A stretch of DNA of 64,000 bases, taken from assembly GCA_964478125.1 (NCBI GenBank), contig CAYZGR010000007.1, positions 25,095 to 89,094 of the forward strand, given 5' to 3'. The notes under the pieces are model-generated. The model saw nothing but the letters and a program-made list of their open reading frames with translations, searched no databases and had not been told where the DNA came from. A program made the position numbers and the translations under genes. The stretch's first letter is position 1; every line of letters starts with the position of its first letter. Shown piece by piece: positions 18,160 to 26,732 of this stretch. The stretch is from FW021-bin31 sp964478125. Its GTDB lineage: Bacteria; Bacteroidota; Bacteroidia; Chitinophagales; Chitinophagaceae.

Positions 18160-18360
18160 GAACTGGCAGGTCTTCTGACTTTCCTGTTTTCAGCCGGCCT
18201 TCCCATCCATTCGCCGGGGCGGATACATAGTGGCCTCCGTATAGGCTGAAAATAAATACAGTTTTGAGATCAGGATCACAGCTACGGGGATAGTTCCGGA
18301 TTTACACCGGATTCCCTTTTCATGATGAACAAAACTTGCTCTTCACACCAGAACAAGTGC
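18160..18360 (-). ncRNA. Cobalamin (B12) riboswitch upstream of nrdB-nrdA
   Basis: Read on the minus strand, the 530-bp gap 18034-18564 contains the ordered signature of a cobalamin aptamer. GGGAA, then GGTGTAAATCCGGAAC, then CCCCGTAGCTGTGA lie between about 18320 and 18270 in reverse, followed by GCCACT (near 18231-18226), GGGAAGGC and the closing AGTCAGAAGACCTGCC (near 18180-18165). These match the catalytic core and the B12 box of the family. The last 125 bases before nrdB contain short stems such as CTTTC-GGAG-GAAAG followed by GGTGCGTTTTTCCC that could form the switching platform. A TATCTTG near 18358-18367 is a weak promoter candidate. Bases 18361-18564 hold nothing else recognisable. 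Confidence 0.9.
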
Positions 18361-18564
18361 AAGATAATGAGGCTGCGTTTATTTTAAAGGAGAGATTATG
18401 CACAGGATGTTGATAACTAAAGGGAAGCATCGTGAAATCCCCGATGAGTATAAGTTATGTCATATTATGCAACTTATTTTATTTGATCCTGATGGATATT
18501 GGAGGGATCGAGATTTCTGATCCGGGCAGGTTTTGATGAAAAATACTGGAGGAATGAACGAGTT

Positions 18565-19098
18565 TCATCTTCTTTTAGCTCCTTTTAACAGCTCTGACGG
18601 CATACTACATTGCTCATAGGCGGTATCGGAAAAGGCATGCCAGGTTTGGAATTGTTTGAGCCATTGGAGCGCGGCATTTTTATCCGCTTGTAATCTCTTT
18701 TTTTCTTTTCTTCTCTCCTGTACGAGAGCCTGCTGTCGGTCCTGTTTCCGTTCCAGGGAATCCTGCATTTGATGGTACACTTTTTTAAGCCAGTCCGGAT
18801 GGCCGGAATAAAACCGAAAACTCTTAAAAAAATGTGCCGTGTCCGTATGGTGCAGAAGGAAGACCTGTTGATATAATATTTTAAGGCGTTTCTCCTGGTC
18901 GCGGGGATAATGGGTGGTATCCTGATCGGGAAAATAGGAGTAATTGTATGCTTTGGCAATTTGGAGGTCCAGCATGATCCGGCTCATTTTTTCTACCGGC
19001 AGGATATCCCGTGGAAGCTTGTCGTTTTTCGAACAGGACATCCATAGTAAGCAGCAAATGATTAGGAAAACAGGTTTTATTTTGACAATCCGGCTCAT
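18565..19098 (-). CDS. DUF4296 lipoprotein
   Basis: 177 residues. An N-terminal lipoprotein signal (about residues 8-22, ending WMSC before SKND) predicts attachment to the outer or inner membrane. The motif LPVEKMSRIMLDLQIAKAY is characteristic of the Bacteroidota family DUF4296, which has no known biochemical role. The second half is a highly charged helix rich in Lys, Arg and Gln (about 110-150), likely coiled coil. The start ATG overlaps the stop of the DUF4835 gene by 4 bp (ATGA), so the two are coupled. Confidence 0.8.
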   Translation of the reverse strand: MSRIVKIKPVFLIICCLLWMSCSKNDKLPRDILPVEKMSRIMLDLQIAKAYNYSYFPDQDTTHYPRDQEKRLKILYQQVFLLHHTDTAHFFKSFRFYSGHPDWLKKVYHQMQDSLERKQDRQQALVQERRKEKKRLQADKNAALQWLKQFQTWHAFSDTAYEQCSMPSELLKGAKRR

Positions 19099-20036
19099 GG
19101 TTTTATGCTTTTCTTATACCTGGAGCCATTCGATGGATCCATTTTTTGAAGCAGGTTGAGGGCGGTCATACGCTCTTGTGGCGGTCCCTCGGAGAAAATA
19201 CCGGCCAGTTCATCTGCCTTGGCCGTAAAGAATACCTTTAATATGACCAGATTGGGATTGTTGGCATTTAATGAATTAAGCTTGTTCAAGCTTTCCAGAA
19301 TGGCTTGGCGCCCTTTATCCGGATGTTCGTACATCTCGTCCAGCCCTTTTCTATGATAATCATAGAGTACTTCATGAAAGCGTTTATACCTGACGTTCAG
19401 TAAATTTTCTATTATCCAGTAGCGGTTGAACGTGCCGTCGAAAGCTTTCCAGCCAGAGATGTTTCGGCCGTTAGGGGCGTTATTTACCACTTTCTGTGCC
19501 ATTTCGTAAGCATCATGTCCGCCGTTAGGTGAAAAAGAGTCCTGATCCAGACCGATGATCAGATACGCATAATAAGCAAGGATGGCTGTGAGATTGGAAG
19601 CCTGCTGGTCTTGTCCGCTGATCCGGTTCTCATTAAAAACCAGGGGCTGGAAAGGCTCAAAACGAAATAAGACATCCTGATCTTTAAAGTTCAGGAGGGT
19701 GCTTGAATAGGTAGAATTATACACCGGCCGGGCGGATTGTACGGTGATGAAGGCCTTGTATACCTGATCACTGATTTCTTTTTGAAGGTCAATCAGAAAA
19801 CGGCAGTCGATACGTTCTCCCCTGGCATAACTTTTTGAAGTCCAGCGCCGGGTATTCAGAAGCTGTTGAATGGCTTTTTGCATTTTATCAAACACGCTGG
19901 CATCTACTCCCTTTATCTTTTTATGGGTAACGATGACCTCTGCATTTAATTCCTGCGCGTTTACTATTGTATTGAAAAATGTCAGGCTCAGCACTCCCGC
20001 CATCATGATAAACAGATTTCTAATCATGCTTTTCAT
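19095..20036 (-). CDS. DUF4835 secreted protein
   Basis: 313 residues from the ATG at 20036; the frame is open further upstream, but this Met begins the signal peptide, and a second ATG at 20027 is also possible. The start overlaps the end of coaBC by 17 bp (or 8 bp). The signal peptide ends VNAQ, and the mature protein begins ELNAEVIVTHKKIKG. Family features include SYARGERIDCRFLI and the GLDQDSFSPNGGHDAYEMAQ segment, typical of DUF4835. Some pipelines link this family to type IX secretion under the name PorD; nothing in the sequence tests that. The constant order bamD-rpoZ-coaBC-DUF4835 in Bacteroidota suggests an envelope role. Confidence 0.82.
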   Translation of the reverse strand: MKSMIRNLFIMMAGVLSLTFFNTIVNAQELNAEVIVTHKKIKGVDASVFDKMQKAIQQLLNTRRWTSKSYARGERIDCRFLIDLQKEISDQVYKAFITVQSARPVYNSTYSSTLLNFKDQDVLFRFEPFQPLVFNENRISGQDQQASNLTAILAYYAYLIIGLDQDSFSPNGGHDAYEMAQKVVNNAPNGRNISGWKAFDGTFNRYWIIENLLNVRYKRFHEVLYDYHRKGLDEMYEHPDKGRQAILESLNKLNSLNANNPNLVILKVFFTAKADELAGIFSEGPPQERMTALNLLQKMDPSNGSRYKKSIKP

Positions 20037-21222
20037 AAAAAGAAATAAAAGATTGTAAAATAGCACGTGCCACCCGGCGTTTGGGTAGCAGCGGGATTTC
20101 TGTTTTTTCTCCCGACCGACTGTACAGGGTCACTTTATTGGTATCTGTTTGGAACCCTGCGCCTTGATCTTTAAGGGAATTGAGGGCAATAAAATCCAGA
20201 TTTTTGTCTTTCAGTTTTTGAAGTGCATTCTTTTCTTCTTCCTCGGTTTCCAGGGCGAAACCTGCCAGGAGCTGCCCTTGTTTCTTTTGCTTTCCCAATT
20301 CCCGGAGGATATCCGGATTCCTCTGAAGCGGTATATTTAGTTCTGAAGCTGTTTTTTTTATTTTTTCGGTAGCAGTGACAGCCGGTCTGTAATCAGCCAC
20401 GGCCGCGGCCAGTACGGCAAGGTGAGCGGTAGGAAATAATTTCAGACAGGCCTGTTGCATTTCTCGTGCGGTAGTTACGGGATGGAGCCGGATGGAACTG
20501 GTCCCCGGCTTCAGGGAAACGGGTCCAAGTACCAGGTCTACTGCTGCGCCGAGGGCGTCCAATTCCTCTGCGATCGCTATTCCCATTTTACCGCTGGAAT
20601 AGTTTCCGATAAAACGGACGGGATCTATTGGCTCGTAGGTGGGACCTGCGGTTACAAGGGCCCTCTTGCCTTTCAGAGGCTTTCCCATAGCGAAAAAATC
20701 AGTTAGCGATTGGACAATGTGTTCGGGTTCGGCCATACGGCCCGCTCCATGAAGCCCACTGGCCAATTCCCCATTTTCGACATTTATCAGATGAACGCCA
20801 TGTTGGATCAATAAATTAACATTTTGTTTCGTAGCCGGGTGGTTCCACATATCTACATCCATGGCCGGCGCAATGAAGATCGGGCATGTAGCCGAAAGAT
20901 AAGCAGCGAGCAGTAAATTATCACATAAGCCCAGGCTCATTTTGGCCAGCGTATGTGCGGTTGCCGGGGCTATGAGCATGATATCTGTACTGCGGCCCAG
21001 CGCTACATGATTGCTCCATTCTCCATTACCCGACAAGCGGTGCAAAACCGGTTTTGCGGAAAGGGTTGAAAGCGTTAATGCCGGAATGAACTGCATGGCC
21101 TCTTCGGTCATGATCACCTGCACTTCTGCCCCTTGTTTGACCAAAAGGCGTACTAAAACCGCTGCTTTATAAGCCGCGATACTCCCGGTAACCCCTAATA
21201 TTATTTTTTTTCCTTTCAACAT
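20020..21222 (-). CDS. coaBC: Bifunctional phosphopantothenoylcysteine decarboxylase/phosphopantothenate-cysteine ligase
   Basis: 400 residues from the Met that begins MLKGKKIILGVTGSIAAYKA; seven more residues are open upstream. It carries out two steps of coenzyme A synthesis. The N-terminal flavodoxin-like CoaC domain (1-190) has the catalytic His in WSNHVALG and the substrate clamp APAMDVDMW. The C-terminal CoaB domain (about 195-400) has ALVTAGPTYEPIDPVRFIGNYSSGKMG and the AAVADYRP motif. A terminator-like hairpin lies directly upstream, between rpoZ and this gene. The downstream DUF4835 gene overlaps its end. Confidence 0.95.
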   Translation of the reverse strand: MLKGKKIILGVTGSIAAYKAAVLVRLLVKQGAEVQVIMTEEAMQFIPALTLSTLSAKPVLHRLSGNGEWSNHVALGRSTDIMLIAPATAHTLAKMSLGLCDNLLLAAYLSATCPIFIAPAMDVDMWNHPATKQNVNLLIQHGVHLINVENGELASGLHGAGRMAEPEHIVQSLTDFFAMGKPLKGKRALVTAGPTYEPIDPVRFIGNYSSGKMGIAIAEELDALGAAVDLVLGPVSLKPGTSSIRLHPVTTAREMQQACLKLFPTAHLAVLAAAVADYRPAVTATEKIKKTASELNIPLQRNPDILRELGKQKKQGQLLAGFALETEEEEKNALQKLKDKNLDFIALNSLKDQGAGFQTDTNKVTLYSRSGEKTEIPLLPKRRVARAILQSFISFYEKHD

Positions 21223-21229
21223 AAACGAC

Positions 21230-21255
21230 AAAAAAGGCAGCAAAATTTTGCCGCC
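21230..21255 (-). terminator. Terminator-like hairpin between rpoZ and coaBC
   Basis: On the minus strand GGCGGCAAAATTTTGCTGCC (21236-21255) folds around the palindrome GCAAAATTTTGC with flanking GGC/GCC, followed by six T (21230-21235). It sits 48 bp after rpoZ and 8 bp before the coaBC ATG, so it may limit read-through from bamD-rpoZ. Confidence 0.6.
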
Positions 21256-21303
21256 TCAAGTTACGATTTCCATTGGATTTCTGCCTCCATTTAAGAATGG
21301 GTC

Positions 21304-21648
21304 TTAGCTATACAGATTGTCTTCCTCGCTATGACGATAATATATTTTGTCTTCCATAAATTCGGCAGTGGCTAATAAGGAAGGATTCGGCAGACGTTCA
21401 TAAAAACGGGAGATCTCAATTTGCTCCTTGTTCTCATGTACTTCTTCCAGGTTGTCGGTGTGGCTGACAAATTCTTCCAGTTTGGAATGCAGTTCCTCCC
21501 GCAGGGCCAGATTGATCTGGTTGGACCGCTTTGCAATGATGGCAATAGACTCGTATAAATTGCCTGTCTTGGCTTTGATCCCTGTCAAATGGCGTGTAAC
21601 AGCCATAGGGCTGATAGAACTATTTGCTGCTTTCTTTAATTGGCTCAT
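21304..21648 (-). CDS. rpoZ: DNA-directed RNA polymerase omega subunit (Bacteroidota type)
   Basis: 114 residues. Omega helps assemble and stabilise the beta-prime subunit. The Bacteroidota form is longer and more divergent than that of E. coli. Diagnostic is the helix KTGNLYESIAIIAKRSNQIN (about 26-45), corresponding to the conserved R-x-x-AR-R-A-x-Q segment of the omega/Rpb6 family, followed by an acidic tail. The start ATG overlaps the bamD 3' end by 29 bp. The position between bamD and coaBC is the usual one in the phylum, which supports the call. Confidence 0.82.
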   Translation of the reverse strand: MSQLKKAANSSISPMAVTRHLTGIKAKTGNLYESIAIIAKRSNQINLALREELHSKLEEFVSHTDNLEEVHENKEQIEISRFYERLPNPSLLATAEFMEDKIYYRHSEEDNLYS

Positions 21649-22447
21649 GATCTAATGATTGAATGTTTTTTTGGGCTGTGGTGTAATAGGATTTGGCTTC
21701 CTTTAAATAAGAACTGTTCGGATAAAAGTCTTCAAAGTTCAGATATTGTGTGACTACAGTTTGATAACGTTCTTTTTGCTTTGAAATGACGCTGTTGTCC
21801 GCATATTTGAAATACGATTTTATGGCCAGAAACTTATAGCGGTCTCCCTGGTCAGAATCCGGATAATCCAGCAATAAATTGGTAAAGGATATCCCTGCCG
21901 CCTTGTAATAGCCGAGATCATAATAGAGCCTGGCAGCCCGATATTCCTTGGCTTCCAGCTTCATGCGGCATTTATCGATAATTTCCGTACCCTCTTTTAC
22001 CCGGTCCGAATTGGGATAAATATTGATAAAAGTCTGCATGGCGCTTATTGCCTTCATGGTATTGGTTTGATCAAGCTCTACCCGTGGAGAAAGCTTGTAA
22101 AAACAATAAGCCTGCATGTAGTTCATCTCCTCTGTTTTGGAACTGTTGGGAAATATCTGGACAAAATTTTTAAAATAAAAAGCAGCGGATTCATAATCCT
22201 TCATAAAATAATAGGTATAGGCATAATTATAAAAAAGCTGCTCGTATTGCTTGGTCCCTTTAAAGGCGTCTTTTATCTGACTGTATAACAATTGTGCTTT
22301 ATTGTACTTTTCATTCTTATAAAGCTTATTGGCATAGGTTAATTTTTTCTGATAGTCATTGCTTTTCTGCATCCTGTTGTATTCGGAACAAGATGATAGT
22401 GATAGTGTCACAATTAAAAAGCCTGCTAAGTATGCCTTAAACCTCAT
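21620..22447 (-). CDS. bamD: Outer-membrane protein assembly factor BamD
   Basis: 275 residues. It is a lipoprotein of the BAM complex, which inserts barrel proteins into the outer membrane. The signal is LAGFLIVTLSLSSC with the lipobox Cys near residue 20. Five TPR-like helical repeats follow, with recognisable units such as KLYKNEKYNKAQLLYSQIKD, YYFMKDYESAAFYFKNFVQ and YYDLGYYKAAGISFTNLLL. The length fits the family. It heads the minus-strand group bamD-rpoZ-coaBC-DUF4835-DUF4296. Confidence 0.92.
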   Translation of the reverse strand: MRFKAYLAGFLIVTLSLSSCSEYNRMQKSNDYQKKLTYANKLYKNEKYNKAQLLYSQIKDAFKGTKQYEQLFYNYAYTYYFMKDYESAAFYFKNFVQIFPNSSKTEEMNYMQAYCFYKLSPRVELDQTNTMKAISAMQTFINIYPNSDRVKEGTEIIDKCRMKLEAKEYRAARLYYDLGYYKAAGISFTNLLLDYPDSDQGDRYKFLAIKSYFKYADNSVISKQKERYQTVVTQYLNFEDFYPNSSYLKEAKSYYTTAQKNIQSLDHEPIKESSK

Positions 22448-22740
22448 AAATGCTAAAAACCTGCAAAGTTAAGAAATTTCGAGAATGTATCCGATTTATA
22501 TTTCTGTTGGCGGAATGAAGTCTCAGGTCAAGATGGGTACTTTTGAAAACATTCCCTTTGTCGTATAGTTCTTATCAATCCGGATATTCATAGTTTATCA
22601 ACAGGAAAATTTGAATTATTCACATTTTATCCATATTTATTTTTAATAATACCACAGCTGTCAAATAATAATCGCCTGTAAGGCTTCTCTACCGGGGATT
22701 TTGTCATGTGGAAAAATAGATTAAATCTTTTTTTGGGTGA

Positions 22741-22768
22741 AAAGTGGAAAAATGTGTTATTTTGTGGT
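22741..22768 (+). promoter_or_regulatory. MraZ-box-like direct repeats and promoter in front of the dcw cluster
   Basis: Three copies of a [AT]4-GTG-[GT] unit, AAAAGTGG, AAATGTGT and TTTTGTGG, begin at 22741, 22751 and 22761, exactly 10 bp apart. A further TGTGGAAAAAT lies at 22707-22717. MraZ proteins bind short G-rich direct repeats at 10-bp spacing in front of their own gene. A near-consensus -7 element (TATTTTG, 22759-22765) lies inside the third repeat, so binding would repress the cluster. The rest of the 354-bp gap 22448-22801 is AT-rich without other structure that I can see. Confidence 0.6.
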
Positions 22769-22801
22769 AATTATTGTTAATTATTCATTCTAACTAAATA
22801 G

Positions 22802-23281
22802 ATGACAGGTTTTTTGGGGGAATATGAATCCAAGCTGGACGCCAAGGGGCGATTCCTTTTTCCTGCGGGCTTTCGTAAACAGCTGCCGGAAGTGGATGCT
22901 TCTTCCAAAGAAGAAGGAACCGGTCGGTTTGTTCTCAACCGGGGTTTTGAAAAATGTTTGACGCTTTATCCTATTCATGCCTGGCAACCCATTTTTGAAC
23001 GCATTACCGCGCTTAATGATTTTGATCCAAAGGTAAGGGCTTTTCGACGCTATTTTTTAAATGGTGCGGTTACTTTGGAAATGGATACCGCGGGGCGGTT
23101 GCTGATCCCTAAAAATTTATGTGAATATGCCGGACTGGGCAGGGAACTGGTTCTGGCTTCTGCAGTGAATAAAATCGAAATATGGGATAAGTCCCAATAT
23201 CAGCAGTTCTTTGAATCCTATTCTCCCGAGTCTTTCAGCGATCTGGCCAGTCAGGTAATGGGAATCACCAATGAAGCGTAG
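22802..23281 (+). CDS. mraZ: Transcriptional regulator MraZ
   Basis: 159 residues. It is an AbrB-like DNA-binding protein that controls the division and cell-wall cluster it heads. It contains two copies of the SpoVT/AbrB-like fold: FLGEYESKLDAKGRFLFPAGFR near the N-terminus and GAVTLEMDTAGRLLIPKNL in the second half, each with the D-x-x-GR-[FL]-x-x-P signature. The stop TAG overlaps the region where rsmH starts. Candidate binding boxes lie 34-61 bp upstream. Confidence 0.95.
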   Translation: MTGFLGEYESKLDAKGRFLFPAGFRKQLPEVDASSKEEGTGRFVLNRGFEKCLTLYPIHAWQPIFERITALNDFDPKVRAFRRYFLNGAVTLEMDTAGRLLIPKNLCEYAGLGRELVLASAVNKIEIWDKSQYQQFFESYSPESFSDLASQVMGITNEA

Positions 23282-23286
23282 TGGAT

Positions 23287-24186
23287 ATGACTTCTGCACC
23301 CTTTTATCATCGGCCTGTATTACTTGAAGAGGCTATAGCGGCATTGGAGATTGTCCCTTCCGGAGTCTATGTGGATGCAACTTTTGGCGGCGGGGGACAT
23401 TCCAGGGAGATCCTAAAAAAACTGGGGCCGGAAGGGCGGTTGATCGTCTTTGACCAAGATAAAGAAGCGGAGCAAAATCTTCCCGAAGATGTCCGGATAG
23501 AATGGGTGCCGGAAAATTTCCGGTATCTGGAACGTTTTCTCAGGGTCAAAAATAGGATCCCGGTATCCGGTATCCTGGCCGATCTGGGAGTCTCTTCCCA
23601 TCAGTTTGATACGCCGGGACGCGGTTTTTCTATCCGAAAAGACGGCCCTTTGGATATGCGTATGGATAAGAGACAGGAGCTTACGGCGGCCGATGTGGTA
23701 CAGCGGTATACAGCCGATGAACTGTTGCGGATACTGGAGATTTATGGGGAGGTCAGGAATGCCAGAACACTTGCTGCACACCTGGTAAAAGAGCGGAAGA
23801 AATTCCCTTTAAAGACCATCGCGGAACTAAAGGCTGTAATAAAGCCTTTGATCAGGGGAAATGAACGCCGTTATCTGGCGCAGGTATTTCAGGCTTTGAG
23901 GATAGAAGTGAATGATGAACTGGGTGCATTGCGGGAACTTCTGCTACAGGGGACAAGCGTTCTGAAACCTGGCGGAAGATTGGTGATCATCACTTTCCAT
24001 TCCGTGGAGGACCGGCTGGTAAAGCATTTTATGAAAGAAGGCCGGCTGGAAAAGGAGGCATCCATTACAAAACAGGCACGGCGGCTTCGGCCTTTGTTTA
24101 AAAAACCTGTTTTGCCCGGAAGGGATGAAATAAAAAAGAACTCCAGGGCGGCAAGCGCCAAACTGCGAGCGGCTGAAAAAATTTGA
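23287..24186 (+). CDS. rsmH: 16S rRNA (cytosine-1402-N4)-methyltransferase
   Basis: 299 residues from the ATG at 23287; a GTG at 23281 sharing the last base of the mraZ stop is an alternative start. It methylates C1402 of 16S rRNA using S-adenosylmethionine. The SAM site YVDATFGGGGHSREIL lies near residues 26-41, followed by GILADLGVSSHQFD and DMRMDKRQ. The C-terminal part has the RALRIEVNDEL-like segment (QALRIEVNDELGAL) and the VIITFHSVEDRLVK motif. It is the second gene of the dcw cluster, as in most bacteria. Confidence 0.95.
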   Translation: MTSAPFYHRPVLLEEAIAALEIVPSGVYVDATFGGGGHSREILKKLGPEGRLIVFDQDKEAEQNLPEDVRIEWVPENFRYLERFLRVKNRIPVSGILADLGVSSHQFDTPGRGFSIRKDGPLDMRMDKRQELTAADVVQRYTADELLRILEIYGEVRNARTLAAHLVKERKKFPLKTIAELKAVIKPLIRGNERRYLAQVFQALRIEVNDELGALRELLLQGTSVLKPGGRLVIITFHSVEDRLVKHFMKEGRLEKEASITKQARRLRPLFKKPVLPGRDEIKKNSRAASAKLRAAEKI

Positions 24187-24234
24187 ACAACCCATGAAAG
24201 AACGATAATCATTTAACCATAAAGCCATTTAATC

Positions 24235-24594
24235 ATGTGGTGGAAGCGAGCAAAACAGCGTGAATTTATAGAAGTACCGGATAAGAAGAGAGACTGGCGT
24301 CCGCGGGTGAATTATTCGTGGATCGTAAATCATCTCCCCTTTTTATTGTTCTTATTCGTACTGGCTATTCTTTACATAGCAAATGGCCATTATGCGGTCA
24401 AAAATATCCGGGAGATCAATGCTTTGCAAACGCAGGTAAAGGAGTTGCACTGGCATTACCTGGATCAAAAAAGCAAATTGATGTTTCGTAGTAAGATGAG
24501 CGAAGTGTCGGGGCAGGTTGCCCCTTATGGTTTGAAGGTTGCAAATACGCCGCCGCTGATTATTAAAGAAGAAGACCGGAAGGATAAAAAATAA
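24235..24594 (+). CDS. ftsL: Cell division protein FtsL-like
   Basis: 119 residues. It is a bitopic inner-membrane protein with a cytoplasmic N-terminus of about 35 residues, one membrane segment (LPFLLFLFVLAILYIANGHY) and a periplasmic coiled coil (about 60-100). The size, topology and position between rsmH and ftsI identify it as FtsL, whose sequence is poorly conserved. It would form the FtsQ-FtsL-FtsB bridge that activates FtsW and FtsI. Confidence 0.82.
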   Translation: MWWKRAKQREFIEVPDKKRDWRPRVNYSWIVNHLPFLLFLFVLAILYIANGHYAVKNIREINALQTQVKELHWHYLDQKSKLMFRSKMSEVSGQVAPYGLKVANTPPLIIKEEDRKDKK

Positions 24595-24617
24595 AATGCC
24601 TGTTTAGCATATTTTAA

Positions 24618-26732
24618 ATGGATGTAAAGAAAGACATATTGTGGAGAGTGTATCTCTGTTTTCTCGGGATGGCTTTAATAGGAGTTGTTATTGCTGTAAA
24701 GGTATTCCTCATTCAGGACGTGGAAGGAAGTTATTGGAGAGGGATGGCTAATGATCTTCACGACCATTATATGACCATTGATGCTGAAAGAGGAACGATC
24801 TATTCCGCAGACGGCCGGATGCTGTCAACCACGATCCCTTCTTTTACCCTTTACATGGATTTCAGGGCAGACGGGCTGGCGGCCAATGAGGGGAAACGTT
24901 TTTTTGAAAATCTGGATTCTCTGTCTTACTGCTTATCCCGATTGTTTAACGACCGGAGCAAAGCCGGGTATAAACGGCTTTTGAGCAGGCAATATAAAAA
25001 AGGCAGCCGCTTTTTTCTCCTGAAAAAAGAGATCTCATTTGAACAATATAAAAAATTGCGTGACTTTCCTTTGTTTCGTCTTGGGAGAAATTCCAGCGGA
25101 CTGATAGTCCGGCAGGTTAACAAGCGGGTGAATCCGTTTGGCCTGTTGGCAAACAGAACGGTTGGACTTTACCGGAAAAATTCTCCTAACATCGGACTGG
25201 AGGCCGCTTATAACAAATATCTGAAAGGCACGGATGGGAAGTGCCTGGTTCAGCGAATAGCGGGGGGCGGATATATTCCTATTGACGGCTATCGTATTGA
25301 TCCGGTGAACGGTAAGGATGTTATTACCACGCTTGATGTAAATATACAGGATGTGGCGGAAAATGCCCTGATGCAGATGCTGGTTGATAACCAGGCACAA
25401 TATGGAACCTGTATTGTAATGGAAGTAAAAACCGGACAGATAAAAGCGCTGGCCAATCTGGGCAGGCAGCCGGATGGTAGTTATTACGAAGACTTTAATT
25501 ATGGTATAGGCAAGGCAACCGAACCGGGATCTGTATTTAAGTTGGGGACAATGATTGCGCTGCTTGAGGATCATAAGGTTACACTGGATGATAAAGTAGA
25601 TCTGGGAAATGGTACCTGGCGTTTTGGAAGCCGGACTATGCGGGATGCTGCCGGAGAGGCTACGGGAAAGGTGACTGTGGCGCATGCATTCGAACAAAGC
25701 TCCAATGTGGGAATGTCGAAGCTGGCTTATAAATATTATAAGGATGATCCTCAAAGTTTTGTTGATCATTTGAAGAAATTGCGATTAAATAAGAAGACGG
25801 GTATTGATCTGCTGGGAGAAGCGCAGCCGCTGGTGAAGAGTCCTAAGAGCAAAACCTGGAGTTCTACTACCCTGCCCTGGACAAGTATCGGATATGAGGT
25901 GCTGGAAACACCGTTGAATATTTTGACGCTGTATAATGCGGTGGCTAATGATGGCAAGATGATGAGGCCTTATCTCGTGTCGGCTATTGAGCGTTATGGA
26001 GAGGTTGTAAAAAAGTTTGAGCCTACTGTTTTGGAGGATAAGATATGTTCGGAGGAGACCTTAAAAAAAATACAGAAACTACTTAACGGGGTCGTAAAAA
26101 ATAAATATGGAACCGGGCATCGTGCGTTGAAGAATCCTTATTTTAAAATTTCCGGTAAAACGGGAACTGCTTTGGTGGCCAATGGAAAATACGGCTATTC
26201 CCAGCATATTTATCAGGCCACCTTTGTAGGTTTTTTCCCTTCTGACCATCCCAAATATTCCTGCATAGTGACCATTAAAAATCGTCCTCATGCACGATTG
26301 ATCTATGGGGCTTCGGTAGCGGCTCCCGTATTTAAAGAGGTGGCGCACAAGCTGTATGCCCTTAGCCAGAGAGATGCGGTGCCTCAAATGAAAAGACCGC
26401 AGATTGACGACAGGTTGCAAATAAAAGCAGGAGCCTGGAAAGATACCCGAAAGGTACTGGCTACCCTTGGTCTTCCGGTCCAAACCCTGCCAACAAAGGC
26501 GGCCTATGTTATGCCGGTGGTAAAAGATCATGTAGTCGATCTTCAAAAGCAGGAAGAGGATAAAGGCAGTGTGCCGGATGTAATGGGCATGGGATTGAAA
26601 GATGCACTTTATCTTCTGGAGGAGAGGGGGCTGCAGGTAAAAGTGGAGGGCAAAGGGAAAGTGGTGATGCAATCTCTAAAACCGGGGCAGGCTGTTCCCT
26701 CCGGCGGACAAATTATTATTCAGTTGAGCTAA
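24618..26732 (+). CDS. ftsI: Penicillin-binding protein, division transpeptidase (FtsI/PBP3), with PASTA domain
   Basis: 704 residues. It cross-links septal peptidoglycan. An N-terminal membrane anchor covers about residues 10-33. The PBP dimerisation domain (about 50-220) includes AERGTIYSADGRMLS. The transpeptidase domain contains the active serine in EPGSVFKL (S-x-x-K), the second motif SSNVGMSK and SGKTGTA. The C-terminus (about 640-704) is a PASTA domain (VPDVMGMGLKDALYLLEERG). The terminal A of the stop codon is the first base of the murE ATG. Confidence 0.95.
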   Translation: MDVKKDILWRVYLCFLGMALIGVVIAVKVFLIQDVEGSYWRGMANDLHDHYMTIDAERGTIYSADGRMLSTTIPSFTLYMDFRADGLAANEGKRFFENLDSLSYCLSRLFNDRSKAGYKRLLSRQYKKGSRFFLLKKEISFEQYKKLRDFPLFRLGRNSSGLIVRQVNKRVNPFGLLANRTVGLYRKNSPNIGLEAAYNKYLKGTDGKCLVQRIAGGGYIPIDGYRIDPVNGKDVITTLDVNIQDVAENALMQMLVDNQAQYGTCIVMEVKTGQIKALANLGRQPDGSYYEDFNYGIGKATEPGSVFKLGTMIALLEDHKVTLDDKVDLGNGTWRFGSRTMRDAAGEATGKVTVAHAFEQSSNVGMSKLAYKYYKDDPQSFVDHLKKLRLNKKTGIDLLGEAQPLVKSPKSKTWSSTTLPWTSIGYEVLETPLNILTLYNAVANDGKMMRPYLVSAIERYGEVVKKFEPTVLEDKICSEETLKKIQKLLNGVVKNKYGTGHRALKNPYFKISGKTGTALVANGKYGYSQHIYQATFVGFFPSDHPKYSCIVTIKNRPHARLIYGASVAAPVFKEVAHKLYALSQRDAVPQMKRPQIDDRLQIKAGAWKDTRKVLATLGLPVQTLPTKAAYVMPVVKDHVVDLQKQEEDKGSVPDVMGMGLKDALYLLEERGLQVKVEGKGKVVMQSLKPGQAVPSGGQIIIQLS

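Noticed and set aside
25035..25769. 244-codon open frame on the minus strand inside ftsI
   Set aside because: Antisense to a well-conserved penicillin-binding protein; composition is atypical of a protein and there is no ribosome-binding or promoter signal.
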